64,000 bases of DNA, taken from Leptospira sp. Its GTDB lineage: Bacteria > Spirochaetota > Leptospiria > Leptospirales > Leptospiraceae. Below the pieces are notes generated by a model that was not told the origin of the DNA, made no database searches, and was given only the letters and a program-made list of their open reading frames with translations. Positions 62,736-64,000 of the stretch are shown piece after piece. Positions within the stretch are counted from its first letter, which is position 1. Every line of letters begins with the position of its first letter. Position numbers and translations under genes: made by a program. Location of the stretch: the NCBI GenBank assembly GCA_009991425.1, contig JAACWH010000027.1, positions 1 through 64,000 on the forward strand, in the 5' to 3' direction.

Positions 62736-62953
62736 ATGAATAATAAATTCAATTTTTATCTGAAGGTAAAATCGGAGGTATTGATAGAAAAGTTAACATA
62801 GCATCTATTAAACTAATGGATCAATTTGGAATCGTTCATGCAAACTTAGAAAGTGATGCAATGAAATTTGAGGGACAGTTTACTTTTTATCTAGAAGGAA
62901 AGAATTGGCTATTAATCAAAGCAATAATTGTAGCTGAGAACAAAGAAAAATAA
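62736..62953 (+). pseudogene. Truncated, frameshifted lumazine-binding/SnoaL-like gene
   Basis: AAAGGAG lies just before ATG 62736, but the frame ends after 21 codons. In a second frame (62747-62953) the reading GKIGGIDRKVNIASIKLMD, then FEGQFTFYLEGKNWLLIKAII, resembles the last half of a putative lumazine-binding (NTF2/SnoaL-like) domain. One extra T in the T5 run near 62753 would join both. Even so the product would be about 72 residues and lack the first half of the domain. Signals of expression remain while the coding sequence has decayed. A rescue by ATG 62816 (45 residues) is possible. Confidence 0.6.
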
Positions 62954-62972
62954 TTGATTAAATGAGATAGAT

Positions 62973-63557
62973 ATGTCCGCGAATATAAAATATTTAAACT
63001 TGATTCTTGTTACGATAATAGTTAATTTTATATTCGCAATAATTGTTGAAACTCTTGTTTCGAATCCAATTCTTATTCATAGTAAAAATAATGAAAGTAT
63101 AGTAAATAATATGAAAAGCATCGAAAATGAAAAAGTACCATGGAAGTATGATGATACTCAAAATAAAATACATTTTTATATGAGTTCTCCTGAGAAAGGT
63201 TGGATAGCTATAGGATTGAATGAAGAAGATAGTATAGTTGGAGCTGATTTATTTATGATAAATAAATTAGAGTCCTCTGGAGAAATTAATTGTGAGCATC
63301 AATATGTAACTGATTTTGGTAAACATCCATCCGTTGATTTCTTACAAAAGAAGAATCGAATAGTAACTTATACTTATTTATTTGATGAAAATAGAAATAT
63401 TTCAAATGCTGAAATAGTAATTCGACCAAGAGTCGATGATGAATCGGATCGCAGATTCATGAATGGAAAAAAGGTATATCTTTTTTTTGCATATTCAAGA
63501 GAATCTGATTTCTCGCATCATTCAATTTATAGAAAACATTTCCTTGTCGAATTATAA
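62973..63557 (+). CDS. DOMON-domain membrane-anchored protein
   Basis: 194 residues. One N-terminal membrane anchor (about 8-28) is followed by a DOMON domain (about 50-190): EKVPWKYDDTQNKIHFYMSS, EKGWIAIGLNE, GADLFMINKLES and YLFFAYSRES. DOMON folds bind haem or sugars and often serve in electron transfer; the usual Met and His axial ligands could be in DLFMI and SHHS but this is not sure. It follows the decayed gene by 20 bp and may be in the same MarR-controlled transcript. Confidence 0.72.
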   Translation: MSANIKYLNLILVTIIVNFIFAIIVETLVSNPILIHSKNNESIVNNMKSIENEKVPWKYDDTQNKIHFYMSSPEKGWIAIGLNEEDSIVGADLFMINKLESSGEINCEHQYVTDFGKHPSVDFLQKKNRIVTYTYLFDENRNISNAEIVIRPRVDDESDRRFMNGKKVYLFFAYSRESDFSHHSIYRKHFLVEL

Positions 63558-63651
63558 TATTAAAATGGATCTATAAAATATTTCTTTACCCAAAGATAGT
63601 TTCAAAAGATACTAGAGTGCAAAGTAGGTTTCGCTTTAAATAGGAGAATTT

Positions 63652-63789
63652 ATGAAACGAATTTCAGGTATATCATTAATCGTATTAGCAATTATTATGC
63701 TATTCTTAGGATGGAAGATCCAAGGACTTCCACCCGCTGTAACAGGAATAGGATTCTTAATCATTGGTTTAAATTATTTGAAATCATAA
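63652..63789 (+). CDS. 45-residue two-helix membrane peptide
   Basis: An ATG with TAGGAGA 5 bp before it opens a 45-codon frame: MKRISGISLIVLAIIMLFLG, a polar turn KIQGLPPAV and a second hydrophobic stretch. The code for a positively charged start and two membrane spans is typical of small bacterial membrane proteins. It lies 94 bp after the DOMON gene. No family known. Confidence 0.6.
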   Translation: MKRISGISLIVLAIIMLFLGWKIQGLPPAVTGIGFLIIGLNYLKS

Positions 63790-63847
63790 TTGGATGATAT
63801 AAATATTAATTTAATCTAACAATCAATGTATTTATTTATTTATTTAT

Positions 63848-64000
63848 CTAGTCGATGCTGGAATCTTGTGTCGATATTGGTTGAGTTATATTTTCGTTGA
63901 TTTTTTTATCATCTTCTTCTTCATTTGACTCATTGCCCCATTCCATAGAGAAGGCAACTGTCCAAGCTGCATCATACAATCGGTGAGTTGATTCCCTATA
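63848..64000 (-). CDS. 3' end of a gene of unknown function (cut by window edge)
   Basis: The last 50 codons on the minus strand: RESTHRLYDAAWTVAFSMEW followed by an acidic, Asn/Glu/Asp-rich tail and stop at 63848. The rest lies beyond 64000. The tail suggests a solvent-exposed end; no family can be named. TTTA repeats follow in the gap before the small membrane peptide. Confidence 0.55.
   Translation of the reverse strand, partial: YRESTHRLYDAAWTVAFSMEWGNESNEEEDDKKINENITQPISTQDSSID

Noticed and set aside
62815..62953. A real 45-residue gene from ATG 62816
   Set aside because: It would lack a ribosome site and begins inside the remaining SnoaL-like domain; reported as part of the pseudogene instead.
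63790..63847. TTTA tandem repeat as a CRISPR or regulatory repeat
   Set aside because: Only a few 4-bp units in an AT-rich gap; a simple microsatellite explains it.

Overview
The window is 64 kb of AT-rich bacterial chromosome (about one third G+C by eye), tightly packed on both strands. Protein content points to a spirochaete of the Leptospira group: a Loa22-type OmpA lipoprotein, many lipoproteins with spirochaetal lipoboxes (often Asn just before the Cys), Leptospira-style beta-propeller and TPR lipoproteins, SpoIIE-type phosphatases and several large proteins I cannot place in any named family. I saw no rRNA, no tRNA, no CRISPR array and no intact insertion sequence. Species cannot be fixed from the sequence alone.

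Layout. 1-7.0 kb: the 3' part of a type IIA topoisomerase B subunit, two paralogous metallo-beta-lactamase-fold lipoproteins, a small lipoprotein, a DUF3592-like membrane protein and a membrane SpoIIE phosphatase. 7.0-15.1 kb: a VapBC module, a GNAT/SDR/DUF445 operon with ATGA overlaps, a TPR lipoprotein, DprA, a Na+/Ca2+ exchanger, an RNHCP zinc protein next to a 358-bp structured non-coding segment, and a DUF2007 protein. 15.1-24.7 kb: a 1952-residue exported repeat protein coupled to a 798-residue membrane protein, then valine-pyruvate aminotransferase. 24.9-28.9 kb: a three-gene overlapping operon of a DegT-fold protein that lacks the PLP lysine, an ATP-grasp-like protein and an iron-sulfur photolyase, headed by a hairpin that covers the ribosome binding site. 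28.9-36 kb: VOC, MATE and a Kunitz-domain lipoprotein in one operon, then valS-purD and an unknown gene. 36-44 kb: a DUF4160/DUF2442 pair, an HGSNAT-like acyltransferase, SDR, glycosyltransferase, membrane proteins, a medium-chain reductase, a LURP-one-like protein and an OmpA-like protein.

44-51 kb: a TetR-controlled divergent nitroreductase / TetR-thioesterase locus with two clear operators, panB and an MFS exporter, an aminotransferase, a DoxX-like/AraC pair, a strong bidirectional terminator and the Loa22 homologue. 51-64 kb: an RluA pseudouridine synthase, a patatin lipase, a lipoprotein-anchored 7TM SpoIIE phosphatase with TPRs, a beta-propeller lipoprotein, an AlkC glycosylase with an Ig-like tail, a secreted papain-fold protease with fibronectin repeats, a MarR regulator with two matching palindromic operators whose downstream target looks truncated and frameshifted, a DOMON protein, a 45-residue membrane peptide and the 3' end of an unknown gene.

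The parts that seem least described are the photolyase operon, the giant aromatic-repeat protein with its coupled partner, the Kunitz lipoprotein beside a MATE exporter, and the MarR locus with a decayed target. Start sites were changed where homology, lipobox position or operator position argued for it, and those choices are stated in each entry.
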